A stretch of 64,000 nucleotides of DNA from Rhizoctonia solani (Eukaryota; Basidiomycota; Agaricomycetes; Cantharellales; Ceratobasidiaceae), in contig NC_057384.1 in NCBI RefSeq assembly GCF_016906535.1, positions 496,001-560,000 of the forward strand, in the 5' to 3' direction. Made by a program: the position numbers and the translations under genes. The notes beneath the pieces were generated by a model that saw nothing but the letters and a program-made list of their open reading frames with translations, searched no databases and had not been told where the DNA came from. Below, piece by piece: positions 45,859 through 56,593 of the stretch (positions are counted from its first letter, which is position 1; each line of letters opens with the position of its first letter).

Positions 45859-46458
45859 TGTTGTACACCACTGTAATGTGGGTACTTGCTAGTGGGGCAG
45901 GTGCTGAAGGCCGTACTACTACAGACAAAGCTAATCTACTACTATCTAAGGCTATACTATTGCCGCTTAAGGCAGACTTCTACTGGGTTCTGATAACAGA
46001 GGGGCCTTAGGCCTGGAGGTGAGGTGAGTCAAGTAAAGGGTAAGTGCTTCTAACTACTGGGGGCCAGCTACTTAGCTGGCTGGAATGGGTCCTCCTCAAA
46101 TGAGTATGAGACAAGGTAAAATTGACTTGGGGTTTCCAAGCAATTTTCCTGCTGTATATATAGACATGGGGTGCTATTTACATGGTCTGTGCGTGTGAGA
46201 AAGGAAGTACATGATGGGAAATAAGAAGCATGCTGTGGGCTGCGCAGAAGCATGGATTTCTCCTAAGCGCCCTTGGCACGGCATCTTGGCGCAGCATCTT
46301 GGCGCGGCATCTTGGCGCGGCATCTTGGCGCGGCATCTTGGCATAATAAGCGCTGAGATCACGTGATTAAAAAACAACAGATATTGAGTTTGGAAAAAAT
46401 ACTAAAAATATCAGAAAAATCATGCAAATCCAGTGGTATATGTTAGGAGGTTATAACA
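45859..46458 (-). repeat. solo family 2 LTR, reversed, TSD AGCAA, with expanded tandem repeat
   Basis: 600 bp from TGTTGTACACC to GTTATAACA; AGCAA at 45854-45858 and 46459-46463. It is longer than other copies because a CATCTTGGCGCGG-type unit is repeated five times near 46270-46345. Confidence 0.88.
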
Positions 46459-46637
46459 AGCAACTTCCTCACCGTAGATACATAGTTTGCCATTGCCCAT
46501 AAGGGCTTGGTTGCCGTACTTAGGTAGTTAGTTGTTGTAGGTAGCTTCACCACTGCCTTACGTGGTCTACACTTAGTTAGATACGGCCACAAGCACCTGC
46601 TGCCTTGACACCCCTTAAGGATGTCTAGGACACCAGC

Positions 46638-47209
46638 TGTTACAACCTCCTGAACAATACCATTAGATTTGCCTGATTTTTCTCTTATTTTTACCATTTT
46701 TTGCAAACTTGTTACCTTATGTTTTTCAATCACAGGATCTTGGTGCTTATTATGCCAAGATGCCGTGCCAAGATGCTGTGCCAAGGACGCTTGGCAGAAA
46801 TCCACGCTTCTGCGCAGCCCGCAGCATGCTTCCTTTTTCACATGTAGGCTTCTATTCACACACGCACAGACCACATGTAGTTAGTAGTTTTGTCTATATA
46901 AACAGCAGGGAAATTGCTTGGAGACCCCAAGTCAATTTTACCTTGTCTCATATCCATTGAGGAGGCATCAGCCAGCTAAGTAGCCAGCCCCCCAGAAGTT
47001 CTGCTGACGCATTACCCCTGTATCTCACTCATCACACCTCCAGGCCTCCGGCCCCTTTGTATTGACAGTAGATAGTTATTGGTCACCATAAGTGACTTAG
47101 TAGATAGTAGTTAGCCTAGAGTAGATAGATTACATAAGCTAGTGTAGTAGTTACGGCCACAAGCGCCCGCCTTCACCAGCGCGTACCCACCTTACAGTGG
47201 TGTACAACA
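46638..47209 (+). repeat. solo family 2 LTR, TSD CCAGC
   Basis: TGTTACAACCTCC to GGTGTACAACA; CCAGC at 46633-46637 and 47210-47214. It landed on the same pentamer already duplicated by the family 1 insertion on its left. Confidence 0.85.
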
Positions 47210-47255
47210 CCAGCCATTGTTCCTTGGCAGCCTGCTCCCAACCACCCTCTTGCAG
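47210..47255 (+). repeat. remainder of family 2 leader
   Basis: Resembles the element A leader just after CCAGC (CCTCTTGCAG near the gag start), so it continues the fragment broken off at 44318. Confidence 0.55.
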
Positions 47256-48088
47256 TGTTGTAAATTGGGGAAAAGAGGTTGAGACTCTGGTGCTGAGCAG
47301 AGTCTGTGTTGGAAGATTCCCAATTTCCAAGCTAAGTAAAGAAGTAGCTTCTTTAGGGTTCTCTGGGTCTAGCTATCTTGAATACAATCAACTACAGATA
47401 TGTCCTTTCTCAGTGTAAAGTGTCTTAGTAAGTATTTCTGTAAGAGCAAGAGTACTGGCTCAGGTTCCCTTTGGCAGAGATAGTTATGTAAGTTTCACTC
47501 CTAGTTGCAGGAACTAACTGGTTACCTAGTATATATCCTTCTTTAAGGATGATTGCCTTCTGTTCACTTAACCTAAGAACTCTGTATCAGGTCTACAACC
47601 TTTCCACACTATGGGTACTTGGGAGATCCACTTATACAAGTTTAAGTTATTTGAAATCTTGAGGCACAATATATCACACAATTGAGGGAGGCAAGCCCAA
47701 ACCCAAGAGTGACAGTCAACAGTAACAGTGAGTGGAGTGGTAGGAAGGGTGCCCTCCAAGGGTATGCAAGAGTCCCCTTTTATACCCTAGAGTGGCAAGG
47801 TTACTGATGTCATGCCCTAGAGGCATGACCACCTTAGAATCCACTAAGTCAAAGAAATAGTGAATATATGCGCTATTTTTATGAAGATTTATGGATATAT
47901 GCATATCTATGCTGTTTAAGTGCTGAGTGTGTATTATGTAATCCAATAACATGACTTGGAGTCATGTTATCATGCCTTTCTTATCTTTGGTCATGTGACC
48001 TTATCTTTGTTGTGATGTTTGTACATGTATTTACTATTCCCTCCCCCTTTGAATATATAAGGAGGGTTCTGAGAGCCTTAAGCCTCAG
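47256..48088 (+). repeat. unassigned LTR-like fragment
   Basis: About 830 bp starting TGTTGTAAATTGGGG, containing a palindromic CATGCCCTAGAGGCATG at 47812-47828 and a TATA stretch (GAATATATAAGG) near 48051. It is cut at 48088 by the family 1 LTR. Looks like part of another LTR, but no second copy is in the window. Confidence 0.4.
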
Positions 48089-48098
48089 TGTCATAGAC
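48089..48098 (+). repeat. first 10 bp of a family 1 LTR split by element A (continues at 57157)
   Basis: TGTCATAGAC; the rest of this LTR resumes after element A with the duplicated TAGAC. Confidence 0.75.
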
Positions 48099-48662
48099 TG
48101 TTACAACCCCCTAAATTATACCATTGGATTTGCCTGATTTTTCTCTTATTTTTACTATTTTTTGCAAACTCTTTCCCTTATGTTTTTCAGTCATGTGATC
48201 TCAGTGCTTATTATGCCAAGATGCCGCGCTGAGATGCCGTGCCAAGGGCGCTTAGGAGAAATCCACGCTTCTGCGCAGCCCGCAGCATTCTTCTCATTTG
48301 ACATATGTACTTCTTTTCTCACGCGCACAGACCATGTAAATAGTGCGTTCTTGTCTATATATACAGCAGGAAAATCACTTGGAGACCCCAAGTCAATTTT
48401 ACCTTGTCTCATTCCATTGAGGAGGACCCCCCCCCAGCAAGCTAAGTAGCTGGCCCTCAGTAGTTCAGAAGTTGACCCCTTTTACTTGCGCTTACCACAC
48501 CTCCCGGGCTAAGCCCCCTTTGTCAGCAGAACCCAGTAGAAGTCTGCCTTATAGCGGCAGTAGTATAGCCTTTGGTAGTTAGTAGATTAGCTTTGTTTGT
48601 AGTAGTACAGCCTTAAGCGCCTGTCCCACTAGCAAGTACCCACATTACAGTGGCGTACAACA
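48099..48662 (+). repeat. 5' LTR of element A (family 2)
   Basis: 564 bp, TGTTACAACC...CGTACAACA. TATA (CTATATATACAG) near 48354-48365. GTCAATTTTAC, 35 nt downstream, is partly complementary to the sequence just after the LTR. Confidence 0.92.
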
Positions 48663-48664
48663 TT

Positions 48665-48675
48665 GTAAAATCAAC
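48665..48675 (+). promoter_or_regulatory. candidate self-primer binding site of element A
   Basis: GTAAAATCAAC directly after the 5' LTR pairs with GTCAATTTTAC in the LTR at 9 of 11 positions. Both mismatches disappear if each CAA was once CGA, in line with the TCG decay seen in these elements. Confidence 0.55.
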
Positions 48676-49415
48676 TTGCTGTAGGCTTTGATTGACAACA
48701 AGAGGACTCCCAGTACTAGCACAAGGGAAATAACTGTGATCAGGGCCACTTTGCAGAGCAGAATAATCAAAAGCTCCCCACCCCCACGTATTACCAAATT
48801 GCTATAAGGCTGACAAGCTCTAACTGCTTGCATACCCCAAGTTTTGCCGGAACTCAGTAGTCAGCAACCCTAGACTGCTGAAACACCCGCTTGCTGAAAA
48901 CCTGCCCATATTACAACCACCAGGTCTGTTGATTTGTTGTAGGGACAGTCCAATGCTAGGTACTAGACGCAAGGGTTTAGCGCCAGCACACTACAGAAAA
49001 ACCGCTCATAAGTCCTGTCACAGGCACCTATCCCCACACCGTCTCCAATCATTCCATCCACATGCTCTGGCGCTCCACACCCATACTCCTGTCCCTCCAG
49101 CTGCTCCTCTTGACGTTCTATTCCAACCCACTCCCAACTGCCCTCTTGCAGCACATCTCCTGCTCCGCAAGACTTGCCAAGGATGGAACCAGAGCCGTCC
49201 ACTACTGCTCTCCTTGAGGCTGTCACAGCCCTCACTGCCACAGTCTGGTCTCTCCAGGACCAAATCAAATCCCAAGGCAAGCAAATCACCCAGCTTGTTG
49301 CCATATGCAAGGAGACCAACAACCTTGTTGGCAACAAAGACCAGGGCAGAGCCCAAACTAAGCCTGGCCCATTGACTGGGCCTGTTACCCCTCCTACCCA
49401 CACAGGAGGGGAAAC

Positions 49416-49965
49416 TGTTATAACCTCCATTAGAATTGCCTGAATTTTCTATCATTTTTAGTATTTTTTACGGACTCAATATCTCATGTTTTTCAATCAC
49501 GTGATCTCGGCGCTTATTCATGCCGAGATGCTGCGCCAAGATGCCGTGCCAAGGGCGCTTAGGAGAAATCCACGCTTCTGCGCAGCCCGCAGCACGCTTC
49601 TCTTTTCACATGAACGCTTCCTTATCTCACGCACTGACCATGTATATACTTTCCCCTTTATCTATATAAACAGCAGGAAAATTGCTTGGAGACCCCAAGT
49701 CAATTTTACCTTGTCTCATACCATTGAGGAGGACATTCAGCCAGCTAAGTAGCCGGCCCCCCAGTAGTACAGAAGTTAACCCCTTCATTGCGCTCACCAC
49801 ACCTCCCAGGCCTAAGGCCCCTCCATTCCCAGTAGTTAGTAGAAGTCCACCTTACGTGGCATTAGTATAGCCTAGTTAGATAGTTAGATACACATTGTCA
49901 GTAGTAGTACGGCCGTAAGCGCCCACCCACTAGCAAGTACCCAACCTTACAGTTGGCGTACAACA
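49416..49965 (+). repeat. solo family 2 LTR inside element A gag, TSD GAAAC
   Basis: 550 bp, TGTTATAACC...GCGTACAACA; GAAAC at 49411-49415 and 49966-49970. A member of the same family inserted in its own relative. Confidence 0.9.
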
Positions 49966-50471
49966 GAAACCCACACTCCAGGCACGGTTAGGCCTGGGCT
50001 CAAGGCCCCATTCAGGCCATCAAGAGGAACGGGATTTGATTCAGAGGAGGAAGAAGAGCCAAGGCACCCCAAAAAGGAGCCTCAAGGAACGCCTTGAAGG
50101 CACCTTGGGTCCCTCACCCCCTTTGACGCAGGGTCCAGTGTGAAGCGGCCCAAGATGGACCTTCCTGACCCCTATAAGGGCAATTCTAGGGGGCATAAGG
50201 CAACCCAGTGGCTGGATTGAATGCTGCTGTGGGTTGCCCTTCATTGAGATCAATTTGATGAAGAAGAGCAGATGGTTGTGTGGATACTTTACCACATGAC
50301 AGACAAGGCAGCCAACTGGGTGCTTCCCCTCATTGGGGCAATCATCAAAGGGGAAGGCAACCCTCCAACTACCATCCCGGCCCTAACGGCCAAATTCAAG
50401 GAGGCGTTTGCCAATCCCAATGCCAAGCAGGCCACAGCCAGAAAAATTGCGGCACTCTCCCAGACCACAAC

Positions 50472-50644
50472 TGTCATAAACAGAGGAAAATAGAACTAGC
50501 CGGAATTGAACCAGCTTGACCACTAAGCCATAGAGCCCTATTATTCCTCTGCTGACAACCCATGATTACACCTGCTACCCCCCAAATTTGGGCTTGGGCC
50601 AGCATGCAACCACTTGTACTGGTCATGTGACCATGTCCAGGACA
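50472..50644 (-). mobile_element. 173-bp element with LTR-like ends and tRNA-like Pol III boxes, copy 1
   Basis: TGTCATAAACAG...GTCCAGGACA, TSD ACAAC at 50467-50471 and 50645-50649. On the minus strand it contains TGGCTTAGTGG (exact A-box consensus) and GGTTCAATTCC (B-box with one change), only 7 nt apart. They form a D-arm-like stem GCTT/AAGC and a T-arm-like stem GCTGG/CCGGC without an anticodon arm. No coding capacity. Could be a short TRIM-type LTR, a SINE relative or a MITE; the 5-bp TSD and TG/CA ends favour an LTR-type origin. Confidence 0.75.
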
Positions 50645-51307
50645 ACAACCACCTCCAAGTACGTCATGGAGTTCTGCAATCTCATGGCAGAATTGGACTG
50701 GAATGAGGAGGCTTATATTGCGCAGTTCATGCAAGGCCTCCACTGGAAGGTCAAAGAGTTGTTGTCAACAAAAGACAACATCCCCAAAGAACTCAAGGCC
50801 ATTTTTGCAGCTTCAATCAAAATAGACAACACTTGACGCAAAAACAAGGAGAACCGCCCTAAAAAGGCACCCGCTAAGTCCCCAGCCACCATGGCCACCT
50901 CCACAACCACCACTAGGGTCCGCCTATCAGAGGACCCCAATTATGTTACCCCAGAGGAAAGGGACCGCCGCCGTGCATTGGGACTATGCGTCAAATGCAG
51001 CCAAAAGGGCCATGGCATCAAACAGTGCCCCAACGGATGGAAAGCCACCATCAAGGAAGTGGCCAAGGTAGCTGAGGATGCTGAGTTGGGAAAAGATTAA
51101 AGTCAAAGACTGCTGCCAAGCCCTTGACTCCCAAAATGGACATTGTAGATAGCTATATAGAATTTGTATCTGTGGGACTTGATTCAAATAAAAAACCCCT
51201 ACTGTTTATTGATCTATACATCCAAAACTCCTTGGCAGAACTGTCATAAACAGAGGAAAATAGAACTAGCCGGAATTGAACCAGCTTGACCACTAAGCCA
51301 TAGAGCC

Positions 51308-53194
51308 TGTCGTAGACACAATCAATACCAGGGAATTTATTCCCATTTTCTCAAATTTAAACAAAGGCAAACAGACAATATTTTCAATCACGTGACTTTG
51401 GCGCTTATATCATACGCTAAGCGCCGAGCCACGTCCCCATCTGCGCTTAATCAGCATACATAGCCACCTCCACCTATGATGTCATCATGTTATGGAATGA
51501 CTAATTTAGACATATGCGCCCCTAATTGCCAATAGGGAATAGTGCAAACTGGAGTAATCATACTTGCTCTATCCAAATATGGGCATGAATATTACTATAT
51601 TTGGAAACTGGCAGTGCTACAAGACCTTTTATACCTTATTTCCTCATTGCGCTTGCATATATACACGTCTGATTATGCAAAGTGGTCATAATATTATTTC
51701 TATGATTTATAGCATTTTTTGTATCATGCATTTATATGTAGGAACAGTACTTATAGACCATAGAACAAGTGCAAGTAAGCATGCAAGCGCCGGCGCTTAG
51801 TAATTGCAAATAAGTGCCAAAGGTTGGCGGGGCGCGCCAACGCCAATATCTCGGCGGGAAATAGGCATATTAATATGCAGACAAATACCAATAGGTCGGA
51901 GGCTCCGGCATCTCACTTCTCAAAAAGGAATCGCCTGATTCTAAGCCAAATTGATGGAGATACTAACCATTTAAGTTTCTAGCTTTTTCTATGAGATCCT
52001 ACCTTGCCTCAAGGTTATTTTTAGTATTCACACTAATGTAATTTAGTCATGTATGCTCTAGAACATTCTGTAAATAGCCTTGGGTCTATCTCACTAGGAC
52101 TTATTGGGACTAATTGGTCTTTATGTATCAAATAGCTCAGACTGTACCTCTCATGTAACTTCCCCTTTGGTACATCATGTATATAGTTATTTGTTCTCCC
52201 TCTGGGGTATATAAACCCCCTGAGGGAGACCCTTTGAATACAACCTTCTTTTCATCCCATTCTTACCCCTTGTGTGAACTTGAAGATCTATTAGATCTTC
52301 TTTACTTAGTTTAGAGTGTCTTATTTTGCTTTCTTAGCCTCTTAAGCTCACTGAACTTAACCTGTAAGGTATCTCGGCGCATATAGCCTCTAGCAAGGTC
52401 CCAACAGATACTGGGTAGCTAGGAAAGGCTCTAGGGCGACCCTGAACCTCTTGAGTAAGTCAGTTGGGAGAGTTTAAGGCCTTGAGAGCGGCATATACAC
52501 CTTAACTGAGTGCAATCTCAGTCAAATAAATTACTAACAAATCCAGATAAATTGTAGTAGGTAACTAAGACTCAATACTAACTTCCATACTATAGGTATA
52601 AGCATAACCAACCACCTGCATCTGCAGTAATTGCTTGATTACTTGTTAAGTGTAGGGATCACCCTGATTACTAACCTAATTTACCCTTATATAGCTAGTC
52701 TATTGCCTTTTATATCCATAGATAACTGATCTATTAATCACTTTATTATATTTTGTACTTAATTACATAGTCCCTAAAACCCTACTCTATAACACATCAC
52801 AACACATCAGTGACACATATGCATGAGTAAGGCCAACTGCGGAGCAGGGTTCTTATTGGATTATGTATTGCATATAATGTATTTGTAATTAGTTTACCTG
52901 TAGAATATATAAGGAGGCCAACCAACCATGGTAACACCCAGGTTGATTACCTCTTGTTGAATCCCCCCCACTTGTACAAGGCCTTACAGCCAGATTACTT
53001 AGTAGCACTATAAACGCCTTAAGTGTCAACCCCACTGTACACACGTAGCTTGCCATTGCCCTTACGGCCTTGGTCATTGTTGTTTAGTAGTTAGACGTTG
53101 TAGGGTAGACCTTGCCGCCTTAAGCGGTACTCATTGTACATCCACACGGCCACAAGCGCCTGCGCCCTTGACGTCCTTACAGACGTCTAGGACA
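51308..53194 (+). repeat. solo family 1 LTR, TSD GAGCC, itself split by a third LTR type
   Basis: TGTCGTAGACAC...GTCTAGGACA; GAGCC at 51303-51307 and 53195-53199. Net length without the nested LTR is about 575 bp, normal for the family. Confidence 0.88.
51488..52794 (+). repeat. 1307-bp solo LTR of a third family, TSD CATCA
   Basis: Starts TGTTATGGAATG and ends CTATAACA, giving a 6-bp inverted end (TGTTAT/ATAACA); CATCA at 51483-51487 and 52795-52799. Contains a promoter-like GGGTATATAAACC near 52206-52218. No open frame of note. The only copy in the window. Confidence 0.75.
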
Positions 53195-56100
53195 GAGCCC
53201 TATTATTCCTCTGCTGACAACCCATGATTACACCTGCTACCCCCCAAATTTGGGCTTGGGCCAGCATGCAACCACTTGTACTGGTCATGTGACTGTGTCC
53301 AGGACAAGAACCCCTGAAAACCCTCATAGACTCTGGAGCCACATCAAACTTTATATCCCCATTGATTGTGGAAAAATTAAAAATCCCAAAACCCCAACTC
53401 AAAAATCCACAAGTTGTGAGAATGTTAGATGGTACTATTTCTCAGACTGGTTGCATTTGGCACCAGGTCCACCTCACGGTCTTGGCCAATGGCCATACAC
53501 ACTCCATCCCCTTTCTTGTCTGCCCCATTGGCAAGACCCTGGCTATATTAGGCATGACATGGTTAACCGCAGAAGCTCCCCTCATTGACTGGCAACAGGG
53601 ACTTGTCACCTTCCCCAAACAAGTTCAAATTGCCTCAGAAGAAGAAGCTGATCAAGGCCCATTAGCTGATCTACCCAGTCAATACCACAAGTTTGCTAAA
53701 GTCTTTGGAGAGGAAGAATTCAAAGTCCTACCTCCCCATAGGGAATACAATATAGCCATAGACCTCCTGCCAGACGCCAAGCTCTCCCCCAGCCCTATCT
53801 ATGGCATGACAGACGCAGAATCCAAGGCCCTGAAACAACACATTGATGAGGAACTAGCAACAGGCAAGATCCACCCCAGCACTTCATCAGCAGGCGCTCC
53901 AGTTATGTTTGTAAAGAAGGCAGATGGTTCCCTTAGACTGGTTGTGGATTATTGGAAGCTCAACAACATAACCCACAAAAATGTGTACCCACTCCCCAGA
54001 CAAGACAACCTCATGGCTAAGCTACAAAACGCCAAACTGTTTACAAAACTGGATCTACAATGGGGTTACAACAACGTCCACATCAAAGAAGGTGACAAAT
54101 GGAAGACAGCCTTTAGAACCAAATACAGCCTCTTTGAGTACCTAGTCATGCTGTTTGGCCTTACCAATGCCCCTGCAGCATTTCAGCACTTCATGAATGA
54201 TCTGTTCAGAGATCTGATTGACGTAATGGTGGTGATCTACTTAGACAATATCCTCATCTTCTCAGAAAAACCAGAAGATCATCCGACCCACGTCAGAGAA
54301 GTACTATCCTGGTTGATAAAGAATCAATTATTCTGCAAACTGTCCAAATGCCACTTCCACGTCACTACAGTAGATTACTTGGGTATTGTCATATCCCCTG
54401 ATGGCTTCTCAATGGACCAAAAGAAGGTAGAGGCTGTTACATCATGGCCTCAGCCCAAAACAGTCAAACAAGTCCAGGCATTTCTAGGCTTTGTCAACTA
54501 TCTCCAATGGTTCATTCCAAACTTTAGCTCAGTTGCACAACCCCTGCACAACCTCACCAAAAAGGAAACCCCCTGGTCATGGGGAAACCTAGAAGAGGCA
54601 GCTTTTCAGAAGTTAAAGTCCCTAGTAACCAAGTCCCTGGTCCTTATCCACACCAACCCTGACCTCCCCTACTACCTAGAAACCAACACATTGGGAGTAG
54701 CCATGGGAGCCATTCTGAGCCAACAAGGGGAGGATAACCGTCTTCATCCGGTTGCTTACATGTCAAAGTCCTTCTCCAGTGCTGAAGCCAACTACAATAC
54801 GCATGATAAAGAACTACTAGCTATCATCAAAGCACTGGAAGAATGGCGGATCTTCTTGGAAGCAACAGATAAACCAGTCCAAGTTTTTACCAATCATTGA
54901 AACTTGGAATATTGGATGCAAGCACAGACATTCAACTGCAGGCATGCCCAATGGCACATATTCCTGAGCAATTTCAACTTTGAAATCCATTATTGCCCAG
55001 GAAAGCAATTGGGAAAACCGGACGCCCTATCCAGAAGGGCAGATTATGCGGAAGCCCCTCAGGAACCAGAAGTAATGCTACCAGCCAAAGTATTTGCCAA
55101 CACATCAGAAGAGGAACTCAAGATTGTCATGGAAATCCAGAATAAGCTGAGGGAAGATCCGTCCCTGGAACCCATCATCCAGTTCCTAACAGAAGACACA
55201 GACAATGCACCTCCCTCCATCCAAAAGGCCTATTGGGATTATGACTGGGAGGAAGAGCTCTTATGGTATTGCAGGAAACTAGTTGTCCTGGACTCAGAAC
55301 CTCTCAAGGAATGGCTATTAAAAGAATTCCACAACTCCCCACTGGCAGGTCACCCAGGACAACAAAGGACGCTTGAACTTGTCAGCAGAAACTATTGGTG
55401 GCCTGGGATGAAATCCTCAGCCAAGGAGTGGGTTGAGTGTTGCCCAACTTGCCAAGCAAATTGCCGCGCCCATGCACCTGTGATCTCCCTAAAACCACTG
55501 GAAGTCCTGCCATTCCCGTTCCATACCATATCCTACAACTTTATCACAGGGTTCCCCAAGTCACAGGGACATGATGCCATCCTAGTGGTAATAGATTCAT
55601 TCTCCAAGTTTGGACATTTTATCCCAACCTCAAAGAAAGTCACTGCAAAGGGCCTGGCAGACCTGTTCATCACTCATGTATGGAAACTCCACGGATTACC
55701 CGTCAGGACTGTATCAGATCAAGGAACAACGTTCACAGGGAAATTCCTCAGGGCCCTCTACCAGAGACTGGGTGTCAAACCCTCCTTCTCCTTGGCTTAC
55801 CACCCAGAGTTGGACAGACAGACAGAAAGGGTTAACCAGTTTATTGAGTTCTACCTCCATTCCTATGTAGCGGCAGACCACTTGGACTGGGCCACCTGGC
55901 TACCATTAGCAGAGTACGTGTACAACAATGCCAAACATGCTGCCACGGGAAAAACCCCCTTTGAATTGGTCTATGGGAGAAACCCGGTCATGAACCTGTC
56001 CAACGTGCCGGCAAACATTCCAGAAGCTGATAATATAGCCAACACCCTGGCCAAGGAATGGAAAGAAGCCAAAGTGTCCCTCAGAATGAGCAAGGAAAGA

Positions 56101-56593
56101 ATGACCAGAGATAGAGGAACAACCCCAGAGTATTCAGTTGGCAAGAAAGTCTGGTTAGATGGGAAAAACATATTGCTAAGGACCAATTTGAATAAATTGG
56201 ACCCCAAGCAACTTGGTCCCTTCAAAGTTATCAAAAAATCTCTAGTCACACCTACCGCCTAGAGCTACCAGAAACTCTGAAAATCCATGACGTCTTCTAT
56301 GTTGGGTTGCTATCCAGGAGCCACAAATCACCAAGTCAACCATTTCCAAAACGGCCCCCTCCTGAAACAATAGAAAGGGAAAAAGAGTATGAGGTTGAAC
56401 AGATCATAGATTCCAAAAGACAACAAGGAAAATGGTTCTACCTGATAAAATGGAAGGGGTATGGCCCAGAAGACAATTCATGGGAGCCCAAAGAACTGTT
56501 GGAACACAGCCAAGAAGAGATCAAGCGCTTCAACCAAGCTAGACTCAGAAAGGCTTGTGACGCCGCCAAGAGCCTTTAAGGGGGGGGGGGCAA

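Larger units (their letters stand above)
44319..46632 (+). mobile_element. two abutting family 1 LTRs without internal region, TSD CCAGC
   Basis: LTR copy a runs 44319-44882 and lacks about its last 17 bp. Copy b starts at 44883 (TGTTGTAGAC) and ends GTCTAGGACA at 46632, interrupted by two reversed family 2 LTRs. CCAGC flanks the pair (44314-44318 and 46633-46637), so the pair behaves as one insertion from which gag-pol has gone. Confidence 0.78.
49183..51100 (+). pseudogene. element A gag, broken by four TGA codons and two insertions
   Basis: Starts MEPEPSTTALLEAVTALTAT, a coiled-coil-like N terminus. Capsid motifs follow (AANWVLPLIGAI, VMEFCNLMAELDWNEEA) and a CCHC knuckle CVKCSQKGHGIKQC. 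It is interrupted by a solo LTR (49416-49965) and a 173-bp element (50472-50644). With their TSDs they add 555 and 178 nt. Stops at 50095, 50218, 50245 and 50834 are all TGA after T, where homologous positions suggest Arg (CGA). It ends GGA AAA GAT TAA, with the heptamer GGGAAAA just before the stop. Confidence 0.85.
51242..53306 (-). mobile_element. 173-bp element, copy 2, split by a nested LTR
   Basis: Two halves (51242-51307 and 53200-53306) sum to 173 bp, the same as copy 1, and match it almost base for base. TSD AGAAC at 51237-51241 and 53307-53311. The family 1 LTR between the halves has its own TSD GAGCC. Confidence 0.85.
51101..56579 (+). pseudogene. element A pol (protease to chromodomain), broken
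   Basis: Protease LIDSGATSNF lies after the nested 173-bp element. RT runs about 53900-54300, with YLDNILIF where YLDDILIF is expected (AAT at 54247-54249) and VVDYWKLN where VVDYRKLN is expected. RNase H has ETNTLGVAMGAIL. TGA at 54898-54900 interrupts TNH-NLEYW. Integrase has the zinc region (HNSPLAGHPGQQRTLELVSR ... CPTCQ) and DQGTTF in the core. A missing A in the A-run at about 56234-56239 shifts the frame. The last part encodes a chromodomain (YEVEQIIDSKRQQGKWFYLI, then WKGYGPEDNSWEP). Confidence 0.9.

Noticed and set aside
50472..50644. A functional tRNA gene on the minus strand
   Set aside because: A- and B-boxes are present but only 7 nt apart; there is no anticodon arm, so it cannot be a decoding tRNA.
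53187..53402. Minus-strand open frames shared by the two 173-bp copies as a small protein
   Set aside because: They are reverse-strand shadows spanning element ends; no start context or conservation beyond the repeat itself.
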